A DNA stretch of 64,000 nt from Rhopalosiphum padi (GCF_020882245.1 NW_026870007.1:62001-126000); one strand, 5' to 3'; shown: positions 24,401-35,321, counted from the first letter of the stretch. Made by a program: numbers and translations. The notes: a model not told the origin generated them from the sequence alone.

Positions 24401-27400
24401 CTATTGCTTCCCAAAATGGAACCTTTGCTGCCCAAAAAAAAAAATGGAACCTTTGCTGCCCAAAAAAAAAAAATGGAACTATTGCTGCCAAAAAAATGGA
24501 ACCTTTGCTACCCCAAAAAAAAACATGGAACTATTGCTGCCAAAAAAATGGAACCTTTGCTGCCAAAAAAAAAAAATGGAACCTTTGCTGCCCAAAAATG
24601 GAACCTTTGCTGCCCAAAATAAAAATGGAACTATTGCTGCCAAAAAATTGAACTATTGCTGCCCAAAATGGAACCTTTGCTGCCCCCAAAAAAAATGGAA
24701 CTATTGCTGCCTAAAATGGAACCTTTGCTGCCCAAAAAAAAAAAATGGAACTATTGCTGCCAAAAAAAAAAAAAAAAAAGTGGAACTATTGCTGCCAAAA
24801 AAAAAAAAAAAGGAACTATTGCTGCCCAAAATAAATTGGAACCTTTGCTGCCAAAAATGGAACTATTGCTGCCAAAAAAAAATGGATTTATTGCTGCCCA
24901 AAAAAAAAATGGAACCTTTGCTGCCAAAAATGGAACTATTGCTGCCAAAAAAAAAAAAAAAAAAAAATGGAACCTTTGCTGCCCAAAATGGAACCTTTGC
25001 TGCCCAAAAAAAAAAAATGGAACGATTGCTGCCAAAAATGGAACTATTGCTGCCAAAAAAAAAAAAAAAAAAAAATGGAACTATTGCTGCCAAAAAGTGG
25101 AACTATTGCTGCCAAAAAAAAAAAAAATGGAACTATTGCTGCAAAAAAAAAAAAAAAAAAATGGAACTATTGCTGCCCAAAATAAATTGGAACCTTTGCT
25201 GCCAAAAATGGAACTATTGCTGCCAAAAAAAAATGGATTTATTGCTGCCAAAAAATGGAACCTTTGCTGCCCAAAATGGAACTATTGCTGCCCAAAAATA
25301 AATGGAACTATTGCTGCCAAAATATGGAACCTTTGCTGCCAAAAAAAAAAATTGGAACCTTTGCTGCCCAAAAAAAAAAAATGGAACCATTGCTGCCCAA
25401 AAAATAAATGGAACTATTGCTGCCAAAAATGGAACTATTGCTGCCAAAAAAAAAAAAAAAAAAAAAAAATGGAACTATTGCTGCCAAAAAGTGGAACTAT
25501 TGCTGCCCAAAAAAAAAAATGGAACTATTGCTGCCCAAAATAAATTGGAACCTTTGCTGCCAAAAAATGGAACTATTGCTGCCAAAAAAAAATGGATTTA
25601 TTGCTGCCAAAAAATGGAACCTTTGCTGCCCAAAATGGAACTATTGCTGCCCAAAAATAAATGGAACTATTGCTGCCAAAATATGGAACCTTTGCTGCCA
25701 AAAAAAAAAATTGGAACCTTTGCTGCCCAAAAAAAAAAATGGAACCATTGCTGCCCAAAAAATAAATGGAACTATTGCTTCCCAAAATGGAACCTTTGCT
25801 GCCCAAAAAAAAAATGGAACCTTTGCTGCCCAAAAAAAAAAAATGGAACTATTGCTGCCAAAAAAATGGAACCTTTGCTACCCCAAAAAAAAACATGGAA
25901 CTATTGCTGCCAAAAAATGGAACCTTTGCTGCCAAAAAAAAAAATGGAACCTTTGCTGCCCAAAATGGAACCTTTGCTGCCCAAAAAAAAAATGGAACGA
26001 TTGCTGCCAAAAATGGAACTATTGCTGCCAAAAAAAAAAAAAAAAAAAAAAATGGAACTATTGCTGCCAAAAAATTGAACTATTGCTGCCCAAAATGGAA
26101 CCTTTGCTGCCCCCAAAAAAAATGGAACTATTGCTGCCTAAAATGGAACCTTTGCTGCCCAAAATGGAACCTTTGCTGCCAAAAAAAAAAAATGGAACTA
26201 TTGCTGCCAAAAAAAAAAAAAAAAAAAGTGGAACTATTGCTGCCAAAAAAAAAAAAAAAAAGGAACTATTGCTGCCCAAAATAAATTGGAACCTTTGCTG
26301 CCAAAAATGGAACTATTGCTGCCAAAAAAAAATGGATTTATTGCTGCCCAAAAAAAAATGGAACCTTTGCTGCCAAAAATGGAACTATTGCTGCCAAAAA
26401 AAAAAAAAAAAAAAATGGAACCTTTGCTGCCCAAAATGGAACCTTTGCTGCCCAAAAAAAAAAATGGAACGATTGCTGCCAAAAATGGAACTATTGCTGC
26501 CAAAAAAAAAAAAAAAAAAAAAAAATGGAACTATTGCTGCCAAAAAGTGGAACTATTGCTGCCAAAAAAAAAAAAAAATGGAACTATTGCTGCCAAAAAT
26601 AAATTGGAACCTTTGCTGCCAAAAATGGAACTATTGCTGCCAAAAAAAAATGGATTTATTGCTGCCAAAAAATGGAACCTTTGCTGCCCAAAATGGAACT
26701 ATTGCTGCCCAAAAATAAATGGAACTATTGCTGCCAAAATATGGAACCTTTGCTGCCAAAAAAAAAATTGGAACCTTTGCTGCCCAAAAAAAAAAAATGG
26801 AACCATTGCTGCCCAAAAAATAAATGGAACTATTGCTGCCAAAAATGGAACTATTGCTGCCAAAAAAAAAAAAAAAAAAAAAAATGGAACTATTGCTGCC
26901 AAAAAAAAATGGATTTATTGCTGCCAAAAAATGGAACCTTTGCTGCCCAAAATGGAACTATTGCTGCCCAAAAATAAATGGAACTATTGCTTCCCAAAAT
27001 GGAACCTTTGCTGCCCAAAAAAAAAATGGAACCTTTGCTGTCCAAAAAAAAAAAATGGAACTATTGCTGCCAAAAAAAATGGAACCTTTGCTACCCCAAA
27101 AAAAAACATGGAACTATTGCTGCCAAAAAATGGAACCTTTGCTGCCAAAAAAAAAAAATGGAACCTTTGCTGCCCAAAATGGAACCTTTGCTGCCCAAAA
27201 AAAAAATGGAACGATTGCTGCCAAAAATGGAACTATTGCTGCCAAAAAAAAAAAAAAAAAAAAAATGGAACTATTGCTGCCAAAAAATTGAACTATTGCT
27301 GCCCAAAATGGAACCTTTGCTGCCCCCAAAAAAAATGGAACTATTGCTGCCTAAAATGGAACCTTTGCTGCCCAAAAAAAAAAAATGGAACCTTTGCTGC

Positions 27401-30400
27401 CCAAAATGGAACCTTTGCTGCCAAAAAAAAAAAATGGAACTATTGCTGCCAAAAAAAAAAAAAAAAGTGGAACTATTGCTGCCAAAAAAAAAAAAAGGAA
27501 CTATTGCTGCCCAAAATAAATTGGAACCTTTGCTGCCAAAAATGGAACTATTGCTGCCAAAAAAAAATGGAACCTTTGCTGCCAAAAATGGAACTATTGC
27601 TGCCAAAAAAAAAAAAAAAAAAAATATGGAACCTTTGCTGCCCAAAATGGAACCTTTGCTGCCCAAAAAAAAAAAATGGAACGATTGCTGCCAAAAATGG
27701 AACTATTGCTGCCAAAAAAAAAAAAAAAAAAAATGGAACTATTGCTGCCAAAAAGTGGAACTATTGCTGCCAAAAAAAAAAAAAATGGAACTATTGCTGC
27801 CAAAAAAAAAAAAAAAAAATGGAACTATTGCTGCCCAAAATAAATTGGAACCTTTGCTGCCAAAAATGGAACCTTTGCTGCCCAAAAATAAATGGAACAA
27901 TTGCTGCCCAAAATGGAACCTTTGCTGCCCAAAAAATAAATGGAACCTTTGCTGCCCAAAATGGAACTATTGCTGCCAAAAAAAAAAAAAAAAAAAAAAT
28001 GGAACTATTGCTGCCAAAAAGTGGAACTATTGCTGCCCAAAAAATAAATGGAACTATTGCTCCCAAAATGGAACCTTGCTGCCCAAAAAAAAAAAATGGA
28101 ACCATTGCTGCCCAAAAAATAAATGGAACTATTGCTTCCCAAAATGGAACCTTTGCTGCCCAAAAAAAAAAAATGGAACCTTTGCTGCCCAAAAAAAAAA
28201 ATGGAACCTTTGCTGCCCAAAAAAAAAATGGAACCTTTGCTGCCCAAAATGGAACTATTGCTGCAAAAAAAAAAAATGGAATTATTGCTGCCCAAATGGA
28301 ACCTTTGCTGCCAAAAATAAATGGAATTATTGCTGCCCAAAATGGAACCTTTGCTGCCCAAAAATAAATGGAACAATTGCTGCCCAAAATGGAACCTTTG
28401 CTGCCCAAAAAATAAATGGAACCTTTGCTGCCCAAAATGGAACTATTGCTGCCAAAAAAAAAAAAAAAAAAAAAAAATGGAACTATTGCTGCCAAAAAAT
28501 TGAACTATTGCTGCCAAAAAATGGAACCTTTGCTGCCAAAAAAAAAAATGGAACCTTTGCTGCCCAAAATGGAACCTTTGCTGCCCAAAAAAAAAATTGG
28601 AACGATTGCTGCCAAAAATGGAACTATTGCTGCCAAAAAAAAAAAAAAAAAAAAAAATGGAACTATTGCTGCCAAAAAATTGAACTATTGCTGCCCAAAA
28701 TGGAACCTTTGCTGCCCCCAAAAAAAATGGAACTATTGCTGCCTAAAATGGAACCTTTGCTGCCCAAAAAAAAAAAATGGAACCTTTGCTGCCCAAAATG
28801 GAACCTTTGCTGCCAAAAAAAAAAAATGGAACTATTGCTGCCAAAAAAAAAAAAAAAAAGTGGAACTATTGCTGCCAAAAAAAAAAAAAGGAACTATTGC
28901 TGCCCAAAATAAATTGGAACCTTTGCTGCCAAAAATGGAACTATTGCTGCCAAAAAAAAATGGAACCTTTGCTGCCAAAAATGGAACTATTGCTGCCAAA
29001 AAAAAAAAAAAAAAAAAATGGAACCTTTGCTGCCCAAAATGGAACCTTTGCTGCCCAAAAAAAAAAAATGGAACGATTGCTGCCAAAAATGGAACTATTG
29101 CTGCCAAAAAAAAAAAAAAAAAAAAATGGAACTATTGCTGCCAAAAAGTGGAACTATTGCTGCCAAAAAAAAAAAAAAATGGAACTATTGCTGCCAAAAA
29201 AAAAAAAAAAAAAATGGAACTATTGCTGCCCAAAATAAATTGGAACCTTTGCTGCCAAAAATGGAACTATTGCTGCCAAAAAAAAAATGGATTTATTGCT
29301 GCCAAAAAATGGAACCTTTGCTGCCAAAAAAAAAAATTGGAACCTTTGCTGCCCAAAAAAAAAAAATGGAACCATTGCTGCCCAAAAAATAAATGGAACT
29401 ATTGCTTCCCAAAAATGGAACCTTTGCTGCCCAAAAAAAAAAATGGAACCTTTGCTGCCCAAAAAAAAAATGGAACCTTTGCTGCCCAAAAAAAAAATGG
29501 AACCTTTGCTGCCCAAAATGGAACTATTGCTGCCAAAAAAAAAAAAATGGAATTATTGCTGCCCAAAATGGAACCTTTGCTGCCCAAAAATAAATGGAAT
29601 TATTGCTGCCCAAAATGGAACCTTTGCTGCCCAAAAATAAATGGAACAATTGCTGCCAAAATGGAACCTTTGCTGCCCAAAAAATAAATGGAACCTTTGC
29701 TGCCCAAAATGGAACTATTGCTGCCAAAAAAAAAAAAAAAAAAAAAAAAATGGAACTATTGCTGCCAAAAAAAAATGGATTTATTGCTGCCAAAAAATGG
29801 AACCTTTGCTGCCCAAAATGGAACTATTGCTGCCCAAAAATAAATGGAACTATTGCTGCCAAAATATGGAACCTTTGCTGCCAAAAAAAAAAATTGGAAC
29901 CTTTGCTGCCCAAAAAAAAAAATGGAACCATTGCTGCCCAAAAAATAAATGGAACTATTGCTTCCCAAAATGGAACCTTTGCTGCCCAAAAAAAAAATGG
30001 AACCTTTGCTGTCCAAAAAAAAAAATGGAACTATTGCTGCCAAAAAAATGGAACCTTTGCTACCCCAAAAAAAAACATGGAACTATTGCTGCCAAAAAAT
30101 GGAACCTTTGCTGCCAAAAAAAAAAATGGAACCTTTGCTGCCCAAAATGGAACCTTTGCTGCCCAAAAAAAAAATGGAACGATTGCTGCCAAAAATGGAA
30201 CTATTGCTGCCAAAAAAAAAAAAAAAAAAAAAAAATGGAACTATTGCTGCCAAAAAATTGAACTATTGCTGCCCAAAATGGAACCTTTTGCTGCCCCCAA
30301 AAAAAAATGGAACTATTGCTGCCTAAAATGGAACCTTTGCTGCCCAAAAAAAAAAAATGGAACCTTTGCTGCCCAAAATGGAAACCTTTGCTGCCAAAAA

Positions 30401-30483
30401 AAAAAAATGGAACTATTGCTGCCAAAAAAAAAAAAAAAAGTGGAACTATTGCTGCCAAAAAAAAAAAAAGGAACTATTGCTGA
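21416..30483 (+). repeat. Mosaic end of the 16-nt array
   Basis: Same repeat family, arranged as pieces of earlier blocks: 22509-23040 follows 16068-16600 (offset 6441), and 25214-26280 follows 19076-20140 (offset about 6137). New here are clusters of CAAAAATAAA linkers with TGGAATTATTG and GGAACAATTG units at 22129-22250, 27880-27930, 28276-28400 and 29540-29680. In the last 2.5 kb single-base insertions and deletions inside cores become frequent (see findings). The segment ends with GCTGA directly before the gap. Confidence 0.75.
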
Positions 30484-30983
30484 NNNNNNNNNNNNNNNNN
30501 NNNNNNNNNNNNNNNNNNNNNNNNNNNNNNNNNNNNNNNNNNNNNNNNNNNNNNNNNNNNNNNNNNNNNNNNNNNNNNNNNNNNNNNNNNNNNNNNNNNN
30601 NNNNNNNNNNNNNNNNNNNNNNNNNNNNNNNNNNNNNNNNNNNNNNNNNNNNNNNNNNNNNNNNNNNNNNNNNNNNNNNNNNNNNNNNNNNNNNNNNNNN
30701 NNNNNNNNNNNNNNNNNNNNNNNNNNNNNNNNNNNNNNNNNNNNNNNNNNNNNNNNNNNNNNNNNNNNNNNNNNNNNNNNNNNNNNNNNNNNNNNNNNNN
30801 NNNNNNNNNNNNNNNNNNNNNNNNNNNNNNNNNNNNNNNNNNNNNNNNNNNNNNNNNNNNNNNNNNNNNNNNNNNNNNNNNNNNNNNNNNNNNNNNNNNN
30901 NNNNNNNNNNNNNNNNNNNNNNNNNNNNNNNNNNNNNNNNNNNNNNNNNNNNNNNNNNNNNNNNNNNNNNNNNNNNNNNNNNN
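30484..30983. other. Assembly gap, 500 N
   Basis: Exactly 500 unknown bases. The sequence types differ on the two sides: a pure 16-nt array before, a composite satellite after. The length is a conventional placeholder in several scaffolding pipelines, so the real distance, and even the adjacency, should be taken as unknown. Reading frames that appear to cross it have no meaning. Confidence 0.99.
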
Positions 30984-31140
30984 TGCTATCCAAAAAAAAA
31001 AAATGGAACTATTGCTGCTCAAAAATGGAACCTTTGCTGCCCAAAATGGAACTATTGCTGCCCAAAAAAAAAAAAGGAACTATTGATGCCCAAAATGGAA
31101 CTTGTGCTGCCAAAAAAATGGAACTATTGCTGCCAAAAAA
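30984..31140 (+). repeat. Island 1 (short alpha type)
   Basis: Starts with TGCTATCC as the first bases after the gap. It has the alpha markers GCTGCTC, TTGATGCCC and CTTGTGCTGCC but lacks the GGTACC unit found in longer alpha islands. 157 bp. Confidence 0.9.
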
Positions 31141-32490
31141 TTAAAAACTATAGATTTCTTATTAAAAATTATAGATTTCTAAATTTCTAATTAAAAATTA
31201 TAGGTTTCTAAATTTCTTATTAATAAATTATAGATTACTAAATTTCAAATTTCTAATTTCTAATTTCAAATTTCTAGTTTCTAATTTCTGAATTTCTAAT
31301 TAAAAGTTATAGATTTCTAATTAATAAATTATAGATTTACAATTTTATAATTATTAATTTATACATTTAAAATTTCTAATTAAAAATTATAGATTTTCAA
31401 TTTTATAATTATTAATTTGAAGATTTTAAATTACTAATTAAAAATTATAGATATCAAATTTCTAATTTCTAATTTCAAATTTCTAGTTTCTAATTTCTGA
31501 ATTTCTAATTAAAAATTATAGATTACTAAATTTCAAATTTCAAATTTCAAATTTCAAATTTCTAATTTCAAATTTCTAATCTCGAATTTCTAATTTCTAA
31601 TTTCTGAATTTCTAATTAAAAACTATAGATTTCTTATTAAAAATTATAAATTTCTAAATTTCTAATTAAAAATTATAGGTTTCTAAATTTCTTATTAATA
31701 AAATATAGATTACTAAATTTCAAATTTCTAATTTCTAATTTCAAATTTCTAGTTTCTAATTTCTGAATTTCTAATTAAAAATTATAGATTTCTAATTAAT
31801 AAATTATAGATTTCTAAATTTCTAATTAAAAATTATAGATTTCTAAATTTCTAATTAAAAATTATAGATTTCTAAATTTCTAATTAAAAATTATAGATTT
31901 CTAAATTTTTAATTATTTAATTATAGATTTCTGAATTTCTAATTAAAAATTATAGATTACTAAATTTCAAATTTCTAATTTCTAATTTCAAATTTCTAGT
32001 TTCTAATTTCTGAACTTCTAATTAAAAATTATAGATTTCTAATTAATAAATTATAGATTTCTAAATTTCTAATTAAAAATTATAGATTTCTAAATTTCTA
32101 ATTAAAAATTATAGATTTCTAATTAAAAATTATAGATTTCTTATTAAAAATTATAGATTTCTAATTAAAAATTATAGATTACTAAATTTCAAATTTCTAA
32201 TTTCTAATTTCAAATTTCTAGTTTCTATTTTCTGAATTTCTAATTAAAAATTATAGATTTCTAATAAATAAATTATAGATTTTCAATTTTATAATTAAAA
32301 ATTAAAGGTTTCTAAATTTCTTATTAATAAATTATAGATTTCTAAATTTTTAATTATTTAATTATAGATTTTTAAATTTCTAATTAAAAATTATAGATTA
32401 CTAAATTTCAAATTTCTAATTTCTAATTTCTGAATTTCTATTTAAAAATTATAGATTTCTAAATTTCTAATTAAAAATTATAGATTTTAA
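31141..32490 (+). repeat. AT block 1, 1350-bp class
   Basis: Long AT block with distinctive landmarks: AAAAGTTATAG early on, two copies of CAATTTTATAATTATTAATT starting at 31340 and 31398 (58 bp, two 29-bp units), a GATATC at 31451, a run of AAATTTC heptamers at about 31527-31567, and CTCGAA at 31581. Regular 29-bp units are clear at 31809-31900. The same length and landmarks recur at 33972 and 36800. Confidence 0.93.
31809..31900 (+). repeat. Clear run of the 29-bp AT unit
   Basis: Successive TATAGATT motifs place their G at 31809, 31838, 31867 and 31896, exactly 29 bp apart. The unit reads as TAAATTTC, TAATTAA, AAATTAT and AGATTTC joined, that is one 8-mer and three 7-mers. It holds the dyad TAATT-AAA-AATTA. 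Confidence 0.93.
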
Positions 32491-32722
32491 TGCTATCCAA
32501 AAAAAAAAAATAGAACTATTGCTGCTCAAAAATGGAACCTTTGCTGCCCAAAATGGAACTATTGCTGCCCAAAAAAAAAGGAACTATTGATGCCCAAAAT
32601 GGAACTTGTGCTGCCAAAAAAATGGAACTATTGCTGCCTAAAATAAAAATGGTACCTTTGCTGCCCAAAATGGAACCTTTGCTGCCCCAAAAAAAAAAAA
32701 TGGAACTATTGCTGCCAAAAAA
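32491..32722 (+). repeat. Island 2 (alpha-1)
   Basis: 232 bp. Markers: TAGAACTATT as first unit, GCTGCCTAAAATAAAAATGG before the GGTACC unit at 32651. Same length as island 4. Confidence 0.92.
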
Positions 32723-33728
32723 TTAAAAACTATAGATTTCTTATTAAAAATTATAGATTTCTAAATTTCTAATTAAAAATTATAGGTTTCTAAATTTCTT
32801 ATTAATAAATTATAGATTACTAAATTTCAAATTTCTAATTTCTAATTTCAAATTTCTAGTTTCTAATTTCTGAATTTCTAATTAAAAATTATAGATTTCT
32901 AATTAATAAATTATAGATTTCTAAATTTCTAATTAAAAATTATAGATTTCTAATTAATAAATTATAGATTTCTAAATTTCTAATTAAAATTTATAGATTT
33001 CTAAATTTCTAATTAAAAATTATAGATTTCTAAATTTCTAATTAAAAATTATAGATTTCTAAATTTTTAATTATTTAATTATAGATTTCTGAACTTCTAA
33101 TTAAAAATTATAGATTACTAAATTTCAAATTTCTAATTTCTAATTAATAATTATAGATAACTAAATTTCAAATTTCTAATTTCTAATTTCAAATTTCTAA
33201 TTTCTAATTTCAAATTTCTAGTTTCTACTTTCTGAATTTCTAATTAAAAATTATAGGTTTCTTAATTTCTTATTAATAAATTATAGATAACTAAATTTCA
33301 AATTTCTAATTTCTAATTTCAAATTTCTAGTTTCTAATTTCTGAACTTCTAATTAAAAATTATAGATTTCTAATTAATAAATTATAGATTTCTAAATTTC
33401 TAATTAAAAATTATAGATTTCTAAATTTCTAATTAAAAATTATAGATTTCTAATTAAAAATTATAGATTACTAAATTTCAAATTTCCAATTTCTAATTTC
33501 AAATTTCTAGTTTCTATTTTCTGAATTTCTAATTAAAAATTAAAGGTTTCTAAATTTCTTATTAATAAATTATAGATTTCTAAATTTTTAATTATTTAAT
33601 TATAGATTTTTAAATTTCTAATTAAAAATTATAGATTACTAAATTTCAAATTTCTAATTTCTAATTTCTGAATTTCTATTTAAAAATTATAGATTTCTAA
33701 ATTTCTAATTAAAAATTATAGATTTTAA
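32723..33728 (+). repeat. AT block 2, 1006-bp class
   Basis: Regular 29-bp units, a TAATTAATAATTATAG variant, and CTGAACTTC variants. Same length and, by eye, the same sequence as 35554-36559 and 61343-62348. Confidence 0.92.
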
Positions 33729-33971
33729 TGCTATCCAAAAAAAAAAAAATGGAACTATTGCTGCTCAAAAATGGAACCTTTGCTGCCCAAAATGGAACTA
33801 TTGCTGCCAAAGATGGAACTATTGCTGCCAAAATGGAACTATTGCTGCCCAAAATGGAACCTTTGCTGCCCAAAAAAAAAAAAAAAAAAAAATGGAACTA
33901 TTGCTGCCCAAAAAATAAATGGAACTATTGCTGCCCAAAAAAAAAAAAATGGAACTATTGCTGCCAAAAAA
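33729..33971 (+). repeat. Island 3 (beta-1)
   Basis: 243 bp. Beta marker: GCTGCCAAAGATGG, then an A-tract of about 20 bases and a CCCAAAAAATAAATGG linker. Lacks the alpha TTGATGCCC and GGTACC units. Confidence 0.92.
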
Positions 33972-35321
33972 TTAAAAACTATAGATTTCTTATTAAAAAT
34001 TATAGATTTCTAAATTTCTAATTAAAAATTATAGGTTTCTAAATTTCTTATTAATAAATTATAGATTACTAAATTTCAAATTTCTAATTTCTAATTTCAA
34101 ATTTCTAGTTTCTAATTTCTGAATTTCTAATTAAAAGTTATAGATTTCTAATTAATAAATTATAGATTTACAATTTTATAATTATTAATTTATACATTTA
34201 AAATTTCTAATTAAAAATTATAGATTTTCAATTTTATAATTATTAATTTGAAGATTTTAAATTACTAATTAAAAATTATAGATATCAAATTTCTAATTTC
34301 TAATTTCAAATTTCTAGTTTCTAATTTCTGAATTTCTAATTAAAAATTATAGATTACTAAATTTCAAATTTCAAATTTCAAATTTCAAATTTCTAATTTC
34401 AAATTTCTAATCTCGAATTTCTAATTTCTAATTTCTGAATTTCTAATTAAAAACTATAGATTTCTTATTAAAAATTATAAATTTCTAAATTTCTAATTAA
34501 AAATTATAGGTTTCTAAATTTCTTATTAATAAAATATAGATTACTAAATTTCAAATTTCTAATTTCTAATTTCAAATTTCTAGTTTCTAATTTCTGAATT
34601 TCTAATTAAAAATTATAGATTTCTAATTAATAAATTATAGATTTCTAAATTTCTAATTAAAAATTATAGATTTCTAAATTTCTAATTAAAAATTATAGAT
34701 TTCTAAATTTCTAATTAAAAATTATAGATTTCTAAATTTTTAATTATTTAATTATAGATTTCTGAATTTCTAATTAAAAATTATAGATTACTAAATTTCA
34801 AATTTCTAATTTCTAATTTCAAATTTCTAGTTTCTAATTTCTGAACTTCTAATTAAAAATTATAGATTTCTAATTAATAAATTATAGATTTCTAAATTTC
34901 TAATTAAAAATTATAGATTTCTAAATTTCTAATTAAAAATTATAGATTTCTAATTAAAAATTATAGATTTCTTATTAAAAATTATAGATTTCTAATTAAA
35001 AATTATAGATTACTAAATTTCAAATTTCTAATTTCTAATTTCAAATTTCTAGTTTCTATTTTCTGAATTTCTAATTAAAAATTATAGATTTCTAATAAAT
35101 AAATTATAGATTTTCAATTTTATAATTAAAAATTAAAGGTTTCTAAATTTCTTATTAATAAATTATAGATTTCTAAATTTTTAATTATTTAATTATAGAT
35201 TTTTAAATTTCTAATTAAAAATTATAGATTACTAAATTTCAAATTTCTAATTTCTAATTTCTGAATTTCTATTTAAAAATTATAGATTTCTAAATTTCTA
35301 ATTAAAAATTATAGATTTTAA
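33972..35321 (+). repeat. AT block 3, 1350-bp class
   Basis: Second copy of the 1350-bp class, with GATATC at 34281 and CTCGAA at 34412 in the same positions relative to the block start as in block 1. Confidence 0.93.

Larger units (their letters stand above)
1..30483 (+). repeat. Tandem array of 16-nt TGGAAC core with A-tract linkers
   Basis: The whole stretch is a head-to-tail array of TGGAACTATTGCTGCC and variants. Positions 6-9 of the core vary most (CTAT, CCTT, CGAT, CCAT, CAAT, TTAT), and rarer changes give TGGATTTATTG, GCTTCC, GCTACC or a first base change to TTGG or GTGG. Linkers are AAAAA, CAAAA, CAAAATAAAT, CAAAAATAAA, or A-runs that reach 25 bases (for example 1746-1770). The minimal unit is 21 bp. 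Dividing the length by the usual spacing gives roughly a thousand units. Every core I read is on the + strand. No AT-block sequence of the kind seen after 30984 occurs here. Long open frames run through much of it on both strands, but they are the repeat translated (MELLLPK, WNYCCQK, NGTIAAK) and not genes. I see no promoter, RNA gene or mobile element. Function is unknown; a structural or heterochromatic satellite is the natural reading. Confidence 0.97.
31141..33971 (+). repeat. 2,831-bp higher-order repeat, copy 1
   Basis: Order: 1350-bp AT block, alpha island, 1006-bp AT block, beta island. Copy 2 (33972-36799) has the same order and differs by 3 bp in total length, explained by A-tracts in the beta island. 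Landmarks such as GATATC (31451, 34281) and CTCGAA (31581, 34412) shift by about 2,831 bp. Confidence 0.92.

Noticed and set aside
1..30483. CRISPR array
   Set aside because: The repeated core is 16 nt with many variants, the spacers are A-tracts and not unique sequences, and there are no cas genes. The setting is eukaryotic.
1..30483. Tandem retrotransposon tails (SINE-like units each ending in poly(A))
   Set aside because: The 16-nt core is far too short for a retroelement, there are no target-site duplications, and the units form higher-order blocks that copy as a set.
30313..31190. Frames that cross the gap
   Set aside because: More than half of their length is unknown bases; joining them across the gap is meaningless.
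31300..31440. Yeast-type replication origin element in the AT module
   Set aside because: TTTATACATTT is near the WTTTAYRTTTW consensus but does not match it, and AT-rich sequence yields near-matches by chance.
31141..32490. Promoter or TATA boxes in AT blocks
   Set aside because: TATAG and TATAAT strings are part of the 29-bp unit and recur hundreds of times without any downstream gene.
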